Positions 36,544 to 46,799 of a DNA stretch of 64,000 bases are shown here, in pieces; positions within the stretch are counted from its first letter, which is position 1, and each line of letters begins with the position of its first letter. The notes beneath the pieces are model-generated. The model had not been told where the DNA came from. It saw only the letters and a list, made by a program, of their open reading frames with translations, and made no database searches. The position numbers and the translations under genes are program-made. The DNA comes from Moringa oleifera (lineage: Eukaryota; Streptophyta; Magnoliopsida; Brassicales; Moringaceae). The DNA is taken from assembly GCA_021397835.1 (NCBI GenBank), contig JAJFZO010000773.1, positions 651,001 through 715,000 of the forward strand, read 5' to 3'.

Positions 36544-38895
36544 ACAGCCCCCAGCAGGCATGGCATGGTCTGCTTGCCCAGCATTCGGCGGCGGTAGGCG
36601 AGCCAACTAGGCCATGGGCATCCTTCGCGAGCCAGCCCCCTCATCCCTGCCCCTTGACTTACTGCCCAGCGAACGAGCTAGGGGAGCAGCGTCGAACGGA
36701 TCCTAGGCACAGGAGGCATGCCTCGGCAGCCCCTAGCAGTCATGGCATTGGTTGCTTGCCCAACGTGCGGTAGCGATGGGCACGCCAGCCACGCCACGGG
36801 CACCCATCGTAAGCCAGCCCCCTCGTCCTTGACCCTCAATGTAGTGCCCAGCAAGCGAGCTAGGGAGGTCAAGCCGCATGGATCCTGGGCCCGAGAGGCA
36901 CATGTTGGCAGCCCCCAATAGGCACGGCATGGGCTTCTTGCCTAGCATGCGACAGCGGTGGGTGCGCCAGCCAAGCCACGGGCGCCCATCGCTAGCAAAC
37001 TCCATTGTCCCTGTGCCTCGACGTAGTGCACAACGAGCAAGCGAAGGGGGCCGCGTCGCATTAGCTTAGGGCATGGGAGGCATTCCTCAGCAGCCCTCAG
37101 TAGGGACAGCATGGGCCTTGTGCCCAGTGTGCAGCAGCTATGGGCGCGCCAGCAAGGCCAGTGGCGCCCATCGCGAGCCAACCCTCTCATCCCCGACCCT
37201 CGACATGGTGCCCAGCGAGGAGCCAGAACAGCTGCGTCATAGGGACCCTGGGCACGGGAGACATGCCTCAGCAGCCCCCAGCATGCATGGCATGGGCTGC
37301 TTGCCCAGCATGCGGCAGCGGTGGTCGCACCAGCCAAGCCACGGGAGGCCATCGCGAGCAAGCCCCCTTGTCCCTGACCCTCGATGTAATACCCAGCAAG
37401 CGAGCCAAGGGAGCTGCGTCGCATGGACCCTGGTCCTGGGAGGAATGCCTAGGCAGCCCCCAATAGGCACGACATGGGCTGCTTGCCCATCGTGCGGCAG
37501 CGGTGGCCGTGCCAACCAGGCCATGGGCGCCCATGGCGAGCCAGGCCCCTCATCCCTGCCCCTTGACATGGTGCCCAGCGGGCGAGCTAGGGGAGCCGCA
37601 TTGCACAAACCTTGGGCATGGGAGGCATGCCTTGGTAGCCCCCAGTAGGCATGGCATGGGCTGCTTGCCCAGCATGCAGCAGCAGTGGTCGGGCCAGCCT
37701 GGCCACGGGCGCCCATCGCGAGCTAACCCTCTCGTCCCTGCCCCTCGACATGGTGCCTAGCGAAGAGCCAGGGCATCTGCATCGTAGGGACCCTAGGCAC
37801 GAGGGGCATGCCTCGACAATCCTCGAGAGGCACGGCATGGGCTGCTTACCAAGCGTGTGGCAACAGTGGGCGTGCTAGCCAAGCGACGGGCGCCAATCGC
37901 AAGCCAGCCACCTCGTCCCTCACCCTCGATGTAGTGCCCAGCTAGCGAGCCAAGGGAGTTGCGTCACATCATCCCTGGTCCCAGGAGGCATGCCTCGGCA
38001 GCCCCCAGTAGGCACGACATAGGCTGCTTGCCCAACGTATGGCAGTGGTGGCCATGCTAACTAAGCTATGGGCACCCATCGCGAGCCAGGCCCCTCGTCC
38101 CTGCCCCTTGACATGGTGCCCAGCGAGCGAGCTAGGGGAGCTGCATCGCATGAACCCTGGGCGTGGGAGGCATGCCTCGGCAGCCCCCAGTAAGCACGAC
38201 ATGGGCTGCTTGCCCAGCGTGCGGCAATGGTGGTCGCTCCAGCTAGGCCATGAGCGCCAATCGCGATCTAGCCCCCTCGTCCCTGCCCTTCGACATGGTG
38301 CCCAACCCAGAGCTAGGGTAGTCGCATCGTAGGGACCCTGGGCACGGGAGGCATGCCTCGACAGCCCCTAGTAGGCATGGCATGGGCTGCTTGCCCAGCA
38401 TGTGGCAGCAGTGGGCGCGCCAGCGAGGCCACGGTCGCCCATCGCGAGCCATCCCCTTCATCCCTGACCTTCGACATTGTGCCCAGCAAACAAGCAAGGG
38501 GAGCCGTGTCACATGGACCCTAGTCCCGGGAGGCATGCCTCGGCAGCCCCCAGCCGGCACGGCATGGGCTGCTTGCCTAGCGTTTGGCAGCGGTGGCCAC
38601 GCCAACTAGGCCATGGGCGCCCATTGTGAGCCAGCCCCTTCATCCCTGCCCCTCGGCATGGTGCATAGCGAGCGAGCCAGGGGAGCTACATTGAACGAAC
38701 CCTAGCCGCGAGAGGCATGCCTCGGTAGCCCCCAGCAGGCACGGCATAGGCTGCTTGCCCAGCGTGCAGCAGCGGTGGTCACGCTAGGCAGGCCATGGGC
38801 ACCCATCTCGAGCCAGCCCCCTAGTCCCTACCCCTGGACATGGTGCCTAGTGTGCGAGCCAAAGGTGCCATAGCTGTCCCCAACAGGCACACGAG
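36544..38895 (+). repeat. rDNA IGS satellite, block D
   Basis: About 13 monomers of about 180 bp. They follow a truncated 26S directly, with no IGS head spacer. The block runs into the single-copy IGS tail at about 38,895 after a shortened last monomer. It marks the promoter-proximal edge of the IGS array. Confidence 0.9.
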
Positions 38896-39436
38896 CCAGC
38901 CGCGAGCATGCTGTGAGGTTCGGCATGTGCTGTGGGCATTGATTTCATGGGCAAGCTGGGCTTGGCCGTGTCCCCTGGCTCTGATAGACCCTAAGGGCAG
39001 CCATGGAGTGGCTAGAGGTGCACTGGATAGGGCAGCCAGCATGCACCCTGGGCAAGGCAGAGGCACAGCTGCCCCAGCCTATTGGTCGCAATGCCTAGAT
39101 GCAAAATTAGTGTGAATTGACGGTTCTTTCATCACGGAATTGGTCCCCAAATAACTCAAATAAATCATGTAATTCATGAGGAGTCTGCCCCTGAAGTTTA
39201 GGATTATTTCGACTCACTGGCTATTTTTGATGATTTTTTCAATTGTCAGCTATAGAAAATTCATTGAAAAAATTTTTTTAGACCGCTCCTGAAATTTTTT
39301 CTGGTGGTAGATATGATTATTCTCCATTTAGGTACAAAATTTTAGCTCAAAATTCAAAGCAAATAATTTTTTAGACTCATTATGACGGATCAAACATATT
39401 GATGTTTCCTCGTGCCGGGAGTAAAATTCATTTAAG
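38896..39436 (+). other. IGS tail, upstream spacer with AT-rich block
   Basis: Non-repetitive spacer: a GC-rich part (38,896-39,110), then a very AT-rich block (about 39,115-39,440) with A/T runs such as GAAAAAATTTTTTTAGACC. The inverted copies at 50,340-50,904 and 63,246-63,817 match it. A compositional switch of this kind often lies just upstream of the plant Pol I start. No coding potential is seen. Confidence 0.75.
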
Positions 39437-39453
39437 ATTCTTTAGGAGGGAGG
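39437..39453 (+). promoter_or_regulatory. candidate Pol I start-site motif (weak)
   Basis: TTCTTTAGGAGGGAGGT lies at the end of the AT-rich block. It loosely resembles the plant rDNA start pattern of an A/T-rich box followed by a G run. The inverted copy at 50,315-50,335 reads CTCTTTAGGTGGGAGG, and the third copy has lost this stretch. The resulting 5' ETS of about 1.2 kb would be a plausible size. This rests on position and composition only. Confidence 0.22.
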
Positions 39454-40651
39454 TCGTCACCTAGCTTGCTGGGTGCCAACGGGCCATGTGTGCTCCCCCT
39501 CTGCCCATCCCACATGGGCAGGCGTTGGGCTTGGGGAACCCAACGTGCATGGCATGGGCAGGGTGGCTTGCTACCTTGCCCATCTAGCCGATGGTGCGTG
39601 GCTATGGCGGCCACCATCACCGGCAGGCATGCAGCCAGCGATGTCGGCCGAAGAGTGTGGGATGCCCGATCAGTAGCCAATCGAGTGAGGAAAACATGGG
39701 AAATAAAATCCGTTAAATTTTGGGCAATGAAACGAGAAAAAACATGGGATAATGAGCTGGGATGTGGCTAGACAAGTTCGACGGTGAGAGCGGCAAAGCT
39801 AACGATGATGCATGCTATGCGAGAGCCAAATCACTGGAGGGATTTCGAGCATGCAGAGTGTTTCATCACAGGCCCTCAAGGCGACAGACACGGGGTTGGA
39901 TCCCGATGGTCAGGCTTGCCGAGGTGGACTCATTGCGCAGCACGATCGACGACACGATCATCGGTCAATAGCATCGAGTGAGCCACACGGCCAGCTTGGG
40001 CACCGCGTGACACCCCTGCTGCCAAGGCCTCATCGATGGTCCCTTGCCATTGAAGAATCGTCCTTCGCTATCGAAACAATTTCACGCTTAGTGGCTTGGG
40101 TGCGACGGCACTCGATGACCTGCATGATCGATGGGCCTTTCGCTTGTCGGATTGCAGCTCATTTGGTGCTGTTGCTGCCCATTTGTACATGTGACGTGTG
40201 AGTGGTGATCTAGTCGTGCGCATTACCAGGCTCCATGCTTTCGCATCGAATTGTCGGCTAGCACATCGCTTCAAGCTTAACCCCAAGCCATACATTGGCT
40301 TTTCGTGGGTGCATCGAGACCTTGTGCTGCGTGCTTTCACAAACGAAATTTGATGATTCGAGTCAATTGTCTTCGCACTATGTCCCTTGCGGGTATGGAT
40401 GGAAACCTAAGCCGGGCCTCATGCTCCAAGCATGGCTTGCTTCGGCATGTGGCTGCTTTGGCACACAGGCGCTCGGTCGTCCCCTTGGGTGCAAAAACTG
40501 TTACGACAGGAGTGGCCTCGGCCTCTGCCTGTCCAAGCGAAAGCATTTGTCCCACGTCCCATCGATTTTGAACGAGGATAGCGATAGCTTTAGCCTCAGC
40601 AAGCCTTGCGGCACGCTTCCATCCTAGTTGGCACGGTGTCTCGAAGGATGC
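39454..40651 (+). other. 5' external transcribed spacer (probable)
   Basis: About 1.2 kb of single-copy sequence from the presumed start region to the 18S 5' end. It matches the inverted copies at 49,146-50,314 and 62,302-63,245. Short open frames occur, but none is kept between the three copies and none resembles a protein. Confidence 0.65.
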
Positions 40652-40994
40652 TACCTAGTTGATCCTCCCAGCAGTCATGTGCTTGTCTCAAAGATTAAGC
40701 CATGCATGTGTAAGTATGAACTAACTCAGACTGTGAAACTGCGAATGGCTTATTAAATCAGTTATAATTTGTTTCATGGTACCTACTACTCGGATAACCG
40801 TAGTAATTCTAGAGCTAATACATGCAACAAACCAACTTCTGGAAGGGGCACATTTATTAGATAAAAGGTGGACGCGGGCTTCGCCCATTGCTCTGATGAT
40901 TCATGATAACTTAACGGATCCCGAGGCCATCGTGCCGGTGACGCATCATCAAATTTCTACCCTATCAACTTTCGATGGTAGGATAGTTACCTAC
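40652..40994 (+). rRNA. rrn18: 18S rRNA 5' fragment up to the retrotransposon insertion
   Basis: Begins TACCTAGTTGATCCTCCCAG (plant consensus TACCTGGTTGATCCTGCCAG) and runs 343 bp to 'GATAGTTACCTAC'. The LTR starts at that point. The last five bases, CCTAC (40,990-40,994), are the target-site duplication. The gene's continuation after the insertion is not in this unit, because the element's 3' end is lost at an inversion. Confidence 0.94.
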
Positions 40995-41557
40995 TGTCAG
41001 ATCCTTGAATTTGAGTGCTAAGCCATCGGCATGGTAAGTCTTGCCCCATGCCCGGACCTATAAGTGTGGAGGACCACACTAGCAAGGCAAAAACGCATGA
41101 GTTAGATATGGGAACGAATACAGGAGACTTGGTGAGAAATCGAGTTTCATACTCACAGTGGCGAGATACGCTGATGAGTTGGGAACGTTAGAGAGCGAGG
41201 GATGAAGCACACAAACAGACATAAGCCCGCTTAAGGGGAAAGCAATAGAGATGCCTCAAGCAAGCACCAACATATAGTGGTGTGAATATGTCCAGTTACG
41301 GGAACACAAGGCAGATTTCAGGAACCCAACTTGGCATGGATGGAAAGTCCAGCAAGCGAAGATATTCCATAAAGAAAGGATATGGCTATTGGCTAGAGGA
41401 GGATCAAGGCGATAGAAGGATGAGAAAGAGATGTCTATCTTGAAAGTCAAGGGAGATAAGGCTCGAGAAGAGTCCTGAATGGGAACCACCTCCTTAAGCA
41501 TATCCAAACCGATTAAAAGCAGATAAGAAAGCTTGGAGAAGTCTTCAAAGGAGAGGA

Positions 41558-41701
41558 GATCCTTGACTCAAGAAAAGTCCTTGTAGGAGAAGGATGCTAT
41601 CCAAATATCCTTGACTTATGGAGAGTCCTTGCGGGAGAAGGATGCTATCCAAAGATCCTTGACTCATGGAGAGTCCTTGCAGGAGGAGGATGCTATCTAA
41701 A
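41558..41701 (+). repeat. 48-bp tandem repeat x3 in the LTR U3 region
   Basis: Three units start at 41,558, 41,606 and 41,654. Each contains (GA)TCCTTGACTCA, then GTCCTTG, then GGATGCTATC. The LTRs at 12,911 and 61,954 carry one unit each. U3 repeats of this kind often act as promoter elements in LTR retrotransposons, but that role here is a guess. Confidence 0.85.
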
Positions 41702-41814
41702 CTTTGAACATAAGCCTCATTGGGACAAAAGATTCGTGATCAAGATTGGGTGGCCTATCCGAATAACGTGGGATAACTAAGAGAGAGTGTTTGAGCAGGA
41801 CACTCCTCAACTAG

Positions 41815-41823
41815 TATAAAAAG
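41815..41823 (+). promoter_or_regulatory. LTR TATA box
   Basis: TATAAAAAG followed by GGGGC, at the same place as in the LTR at 13,634. It is the likely core promoter of the element's genomic RNA. Confidence 0.7.
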
Positions 41824-42112
41824 GGGGCTTGGGTTTAGTTGTAAAGACATTGAGTGATACAAACTCAAGTGTGTGGGTAGCTAGAGGCTTTGGGTACTCT
41901 TAGAGAGAGACTCTTCTTTTGTAAATAGTTCTTTTATTTTAAATAAAGGTTGAGAAAGAGTTCTCGTAATACTGTCTCCTTATTTTGCTTTTACATTGTT
42001 ATCTCTTCTTCTTCGCTTGGTGTGGGCTTAGAAAGTTGGGTTGCCTAGGTGGACACACTTAGCGTCATCACACTAGGGCTTTGCTGATCCGGAAACAGAC
42101 GGTGTGACAGTT

Positions 42113-42124
42113 TGGTATCAGAGC
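42113..42124 (+). promoter_or_regulatory. primer-binding site, initiator-Met tRNA type
   Basis: TGGTATCAGAGC lies three bases after the 5' LTR. It is the classic complement of the 3' end of plant initiator methionine tRNA, used by many plant LTR retrotransposons to prime minus-strand synthesis. The same site occurs inverted at 60,922-60,933. Confidence 0.93.
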
Positions 42125-42182
42125 GCGGTTTCAATCACCACTTTCTTAAACTTGTGGTTAATCTTATCGCTGCTAAGGCCCC

Positions 42183-43218
42183 ATGCCAAGAAGGAGTAAG
42201 TCGATGCGAGAGCGTGTCACTCGGTTGGAAGAGATCGTTGGAGCATCGTCGGAGGGGTTGACATGCACAGTGGCAGAGTTGATGGAGACAATTACCCAAC
42301 GATAATCCTCGATGGTGGAAGACATCGAAAACCTCAAGGAGACAGTGAGAAGCCTTGAGACCGAGATCGTGTTGCTGAAAAGAGCTGCCCATACATCAAC
42401 AGTAGGAGCAGACTTTACTATGGCTAAGCTGAAGGTGCCAGAACCAAAGCCGTTCTCTGGAGAAAGGAATGCCAAGGAGTTTGAGAACTTCTTGTGGGAT
42501 ATGGAGCAATATTTCAAAGCTGTTCGAGTGCTCATAAATGACTAGGAAATGATCACATCCATGTACTTATCTGGTGATGCTAAGTGGTGGTGGCGCACCC
42601 GTATGCAGGATGATGCTATCATGGGAAAACCTAGCATTGATTCATGGGAGGTACTCAAAAAGGAATTGAAGGAGCATTTCCTGCCATGTAACACTTCGTT
42701 CATGGCTAAGGAACAACTAAAGAGATTGAAGCAAACGGGCTCAGTGTGTGACTTTGTGAAGGAGTTCAGTTCCCTGATGTTAGACATAAAAAACATGTCA
42801 GAGGAGGATAGGTTGTTTAACTTCCTATCAAGCTTGCAGTCATGGGCTTAAGCAGAACTGAGGTGGCAAGGTGTCAAAGACTTGCCCCCAGCATTTTTCA
42901 TGGCAGATAACCTGGTGGATTTCAAGTATGCAGGTGATACTTCCAAAAAAGGTGAGAAACGAGGGGAGGCTAGAAAAAGATGAAATAACCCAATGGGAAG
43001 GGCAAGAAAAAGAAGAATGCCAAGTCCAGCAAGCCTCGGAGCTCATCCCCTTCGAAAGGTAAGGGAAAGAATGTGGACCAAGGAGGTTGCTTCTTATGCA
43101 ACGGGCCACATAGAGCACACAACTGTCCACGCAAGGAGAAGTTAGCAGTGCTCATAGCAACAGAGGATTCCTTCGAGGAAGAGGAAGGGAATGCCATAAC
43201 TCAAGCGAACCTACCCAA
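42183..43218 (+). pseudogene. chromovirus gag with zinc knuckle (broken)
   Basis: Starts at ATG 42,183 (MPRRSKSMRERVTRLEE). It continues through a coiled-coil-like stretch (42,312-42,400) and the capsid region ('PFSGERNAKEFENFLWD', then 'FLPCNTSF', 'DFVKEFSSLMLDIKNM'). It ends with a basic tail and a CX2CX3HX4C zinc knuckle at 43,088-43,126, whose Cys/His ligands are intact. Stops at about 42,302, 42,543 and 42,849 and frame changes after 42,950 disable it. Gag forms the particle that packages the element RNA. Confidence 0.88.
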
Positions 43219-43848
43219 TTGCTAAATGCGATCACACACAAGAACTTGCAAAAAGGGTTGATCTATGTCCCGGTGAAGGTAAACGGGAAGGATGCAATGG
43301 CAATGTTAGATATGGGAGCTACCAGCAATTTCATCACAAAAAGAGAAGTGGAAAAGCTCAGGCTTAAGCTTTCTACGGCCTCGGTTAAGTTCAAAGAATC
43401 GAATGCTGAGACAAAGGCAGTATGCGGAGCTGCCACTATGACCCCTGAAGTAGGCAAATGGAAAGGTACATCCAACTTGATGATAACTCAGTTAGATGAC
43501 TTCAATGTGATCTTGGGTCTAGAATTCTTCAGACAAGCCAAGGCGTTGGTGATGCCCCACTTAGGTGGATTACTCATGGCTAATGAGCGAGCCCCGAGCC
43601 TAATCAGAACCGAAGCAGTAAGGGAGCTTTCAATAAACAAGAAGCAGATTGGGTTGCAATCTGCAAAGTGGTTTAAGTTAGAACTGCAAAAAGGTGAAGT
43701 GACGATGCTGGCAGCACTATTTAAGGTGAAACCAGATCAGGCGGTGGAGGTACCTGACGAGAGTGCTGAAGTGTTGAGGAATTCAACAGCAGGATGCCAT
43801 CAGAACTCCCCAAGACATTGCCTTCAAGGAGGAATGTTGATCATATGA
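43219..43848 (+). pseudogene. chromovirus protease and start of pol (truncated)
   Basis: A retropepsin-type domain with the active-site box D-M-G-A at 43,309-43,320, followed by 'TSNFI'. The usual D-T-G-A Thr is Met here, which should impair catalysis. The frame continues about 60 codons past the protease core into the linker before RT. There it jumps, at a GATC word near 43,849, into the integrase C-terminus. Confidence 0.87.
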
Positions 43849-44231
43849 TCGAGAAGAAATTTGGAGCAATAGCTTAGGTTAAAGCTACCGCAACATCAAA
43901 GGATGTACCCAACATTGCATGCGAGCTTCCTCAAAGAGTTTCAAGAAGATGCCGATCACGAACGCAAGCAGACTAAGCGTGCACTGCCGATAACTCAAGT
44001 TTAATTTGACAAGGAGATAGAAAAGATCCTTGATCATCGAATGGAAGGCTACAGTAAGATGAATCGGAGGACATACTACTTAGTCAAGTGGAAAGGCACG
44101 AGTGAGGTAGATGCGAGTTGGGAAAAAGATACCGCATTGTGGCAATTTGAGGACCAAATCAAGGCGTACCACAACAATAAGCAAATGAGGGCATCGAGTT
44201 CTTCTGGTGGGGGAGGTTTGTCAGACCCTTG
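43849..44231 (+). pseudogene. chromovirus integrase C-terminus and chromodomain (remnant)
   Basis: From the 'GAGAAGAAATTTGG' word, matching 12,533 of copy 1, to the stop at 44,229-44,231. An early in-frame stop and a frame change precede the open part. That part (44,041-44,231) encodes a chromodomain with YYLVKWKG and VDASWE, which keeps the aromatic residues better than copy 1 (WKG here, WKS there). The frame ends 'SSGGGGL' and stops inside the LTR. Confidence 0.87.
44206..44218 (+). promoter_or_regulatory. polypurine tract
   Basis: GGTGGGGGAGGTT lies immediately before the 3' LTR start TGTCAG. It is the expected primer site for plus-strand synthesis. It also lies inside the chromodomain reading frame and encodes its glycine run. 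Confidence 0.7.
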
Positions 44232-44741
44232 AATCTAAGTGCCAAGGCATAGGCATGGTGAGTCTTGCTTCATGCCCGAACCTATAAGTGTGGAGGACCA
44301 CGCTAACAAAGCAAAAACTCATGAGTCAGGTATAGAAACGAATGCGGGAGACTTGATGAGAATCGAGTTTCATACTCATAGTGGCGAGATACGCTGATGA
44401 GCTAGGAATGTTGTGGAGTGAAGGATGAAGCACACAAACAGACCCACAAGCCCACTTAGAGGGAAAGCGGCAAAGATGCCTCAAGCAATCACCAACACAT
44501 ACTGGTGCGAATATGTCCAGTGACGAGAACACAGGGCAGATTTCAGGAACCCAACTTGGCATGGATGGAAAGTCCAGCGAGCGAAGATATTCCATAAAGA
44601 AAGGATACGGCTATTGGCTAGAGGAGGATCAAGGCGATAGAGGGATAAGAAAAAGATGTCTATCCCGAAAGCTAAGGGAGATAAGGCTCAAGAAGAGTCC
44701 TGAACGAGATCCACCTCCTCAAGGCTTGGAGAAGACTTCTT
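44219..44741 (+). repeat. chromovirus 3' LTR, truncated
   Basis: The first ~520 bp of the LTR, matching 40,995-41,545. It ends near 'CTTGGAGAAGACTTCTTTCGAG'. The following 'TCGAGGGGCAGAGATGAGGGGG' belongs to the satellite on the opposite strand. The TATA and poly(A) parts are lost. Confidence 0.9.
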
Positions 44742-45032
44742 TCGAGGGGCAGAGATGAGGGGGCGACATTACGATGGGCAGCCGTGCCCTGGCTGGCACG
44801 CCCGACGCTGTCGCACGCTGGGCAAGAAGCCCATGCAGTGCCATCTGGGGACTGCCAAGGCATGCCTCCCATGCCCATGGTCCAAACAACACGGTTCCCC
44901 TAGCTTGATCGCTGTGCAATTAATCGAGGGGCAGGGACAAGGGGTCCCGATGGGCACCCGTGGCCTGGCTGTCTCACCCGTCGTTGTCGCACGTTGGGCA
45001 AGCGGCCCATGCTGTGCCTTTTGGGGTCTTTT
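44742..45032 (-). repeat. rDNA IGS satellite, inverted block E
   Basis: About 1.6 satellite monomers in minus orientation, between the truncated LTR and a 26S fragment. This is the first sequence of the inverted half of the window. Confidence 0.88.
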
Positions 45033-45294
45033 CTAACACCCCTAGCCTTAAATTTCGAAGGTCTGAAGGATCGATAGGCCACACTTTCATGGTTCGTATT
45101 CTTACTGAAAATCAAAATCAAATGAGCTTTTACCTTTTTGTTCCACATGAGATTTCTGTTCTTGTTGAGCTCATCTTAGGACACCTGCATTATCTTTTAA
45201 TAGATGTGCCACCCCAGCAAAACTCCCCACCTGACAATGTGTTCCGCCCGGATCGACCGGCCGAAGCCAACCTTGGGTCAAACGAGCTTTTACC
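45033..45294 (-). rRNA. rrn26: 26S rRNA domain V fragment (pseudogene)
   Basis: Minus-strand match to 26S corresponding to about 15,270-15,530 of the first copy: 'GGCTTCGGCCGGTCGATCCGG' through 'GATGAGCTCAACAAGAAC' to 'CTAGGGGTGTTAGAAAAG'. It is joined on its 5' side to an earlier part of 26S by a templated switch at 45,278-45,294, and on its 3' side to satellite. Confidence 0.9.
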
Positions 45295-46419
45295 TTTCCC
45301 CTCTTTGGCCTTCAAAGTTCTTATTTGAACACTTGCTACTACCACCAAGATCTGCACCGATGGCCGCTCCGCCCAGGCTCACGCCACGAGTTTTACGGCG
45401 ACCACCGCGCCTTCCTACTCATTGGGGCTTGGCCCTTGCCTTAATGGTTGGGTATAGGTCGCGCGCTTTGGTGCCATCCATTTTCGGGACTAGTTGAGTC
45501 GGCAGGTGAGTTGTTACGCACTCCTTAGTGGATTTCCACTTCCATGACCACCATCCTGTTGTCTTAATCGACCAACACCCTTTGTGGGTTCTAGGTTAGT
45601 GCACAGTTGGGCACCATAAGCCTGCTTCTGCTTCATCCTGCATCACTAGTTTTACTTATAAAAAATAGCCCACTAGGAGTTCTCAATTCCATGGGACGGC
45701 TCAACGAAGTAGTCGCCCCGTACTACCTATTTAAAGTTTGAGAATAGTTCAAGGGTGTTGCACCCCCGATGCCTTTAATCATTGGCTTTACCCTATAAAA
45801 CTTGTGTCTAAGCTCCAGCTATCCTAAGAGAAACTTTGGAGGGAACCAGCTACTAGACAGTTCGATTAGTCTTTCGCCCCTATATCCAAGTCAAACGAAC
45901 GATTTGCACGTCAGTATCGCTGCGGGCCTCTACCAGAGTTTCCTCTGGCTTCGCCTCGCTTAGGCATAGTTCACCATCTTTTGGGTCCTGATAGGAATGC
46001 TCACACACGATCCTTTCTTAAAAGATCAAGGTTGGTTGACGGTGCACCCGCGGGGGATCCCGCCAATCAGCTTCCTTGTGCCTTACGAGTTTACTCACCT
46101 ATTGACTCGCACGCATGTCACACTCTTTGGTTCATGTTTTAAGATGGGTTGAATGGGGAGCCCGCTGGCCGACGTCGAGAGCACACAGGTGCCGAAGCAC
46201 CACCGCGATGGAGTGCACTACGAGCCAAGATCTCGACGATGACGGCTTCGCGAGCATATCAAAGGCTCGGGCTTGGGCCGCCATTGTGATCCACGTTGGT
46301 CTGCACCCCTAGTCGACCAGCGAACCAGCTCGTGGCCATTCCACATCCGATCGAGGTGTATCGTCGACCCTCATCCACTTCCCTCTCGACAATTTCAAGC
46401 ACCCTTTGACTCTCTTTTA

Positions 46420-46450
<31 letters not shown>

Positions 46451-46799
46451 CGTTCGCTATCGGTCTCTCGCCCGTATTTAGCCTTTGACAAAATTTACTG
46501 CCCTATTGGGGCTGCATCCTTAAACAACCCGACTCGTCAATAGTGCCTCATGGAGCGATAGGGTCCGAACAAGATGGGGCTCTCACCCTCTTCGACTCCC
46601 TTCCCATGGAACTTGGGCCTTGGTCCGTCGCTGAAGATGCTTTTGCAGACTACAATTCGGGCGTCGAGGGTGCACGATTTTCAAGTTGAGCTTTTCTCGC
46701 TTCACTCACTATTATTAGGGGAATCCTTGTTAGCTTCTTTTCATCTGCTTATTGATATGCTTAAACTCAAGGGGTGGTCCCATTTGACCTGGGGTCGCA
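45295..46799 (-). rRNA. rrn26: 26S rRNA 5' half (pseudogene)
   Basis: The minus-strand start is 'GACCCCAGGTCAAATGGGACC' at about 46,799. The copy runs through the D1-D3 regions to 'GGCCAAAGAGGGGAAAGG' near 45,295. A conserved early word is mutated (CCCCTTGAGTTTAAGC for CCGCTGAGTTTAAGC). The middle of 26S, about 1.1 kb, is deleted between this piece and the fragment at 45,033. Confidence 0.92.

Larger units (their letters stand above)
40995..42109 (+). repeat. chromovirus 5' LTR, copy 3
   Basis: A 1,115-bp LTR from TGTCAG (40,995) to GTGTGACA (42,109). It has a TATA box at 41,815-41,823 and AATAAA at 41,942-41,947. It is about 100 bp longer than the other two complete LTRs. A three-fold 48-bp tandem repeat at 41,558-41,701 accounts for almost all of the extra length. 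Confidence 0.94.
40995..44741 (+). mobile_element. Ty3/gypsy chromovirus, internally deleted copy 3
   Basis: In order: 5' LTR, PBS, gag, zinc knuckle, protease, start of the RT linker, a deletion of about 2.4 kb, integrase C-terminus with chromodomain, PPT and the first half of the 3' LTR. It was inserted into 18S with the duplication CCTAC on its left. The right end is cut at about 44,741, where inverted satellite begins. RT, RNase H and most of integrase are absent, so it could move only with help in trans, if at all. Confidence 0.94.

Noticed and set aside
36505..36545. 26S break caused by a homing endonuclease (the CTCTCTTAAGGTAGCC site is the known I-PpoI target)
   Set aside because: The join lies about 15-20 bp downstream of that site and is fully explained by the ATGCCTCG microhomology. 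No endonuclease gene is present.
38840..40651. Short open frames in the IGS tail and ETS (for example 39,466-39,771, 39,812-40,201, 40,295-40,627)
   Set aside because: They are not kept in the two inverted copies and have no recognisable domain. The region is spacer by position.
40990..41000. R1/R2-type site-specific non-LTR element in rDNA
   Set aside because: Those insert in 26S/28S and lack LTRs. This element has LTRs, PBS, PPT, a chromodomain and a 5-bp duplication.
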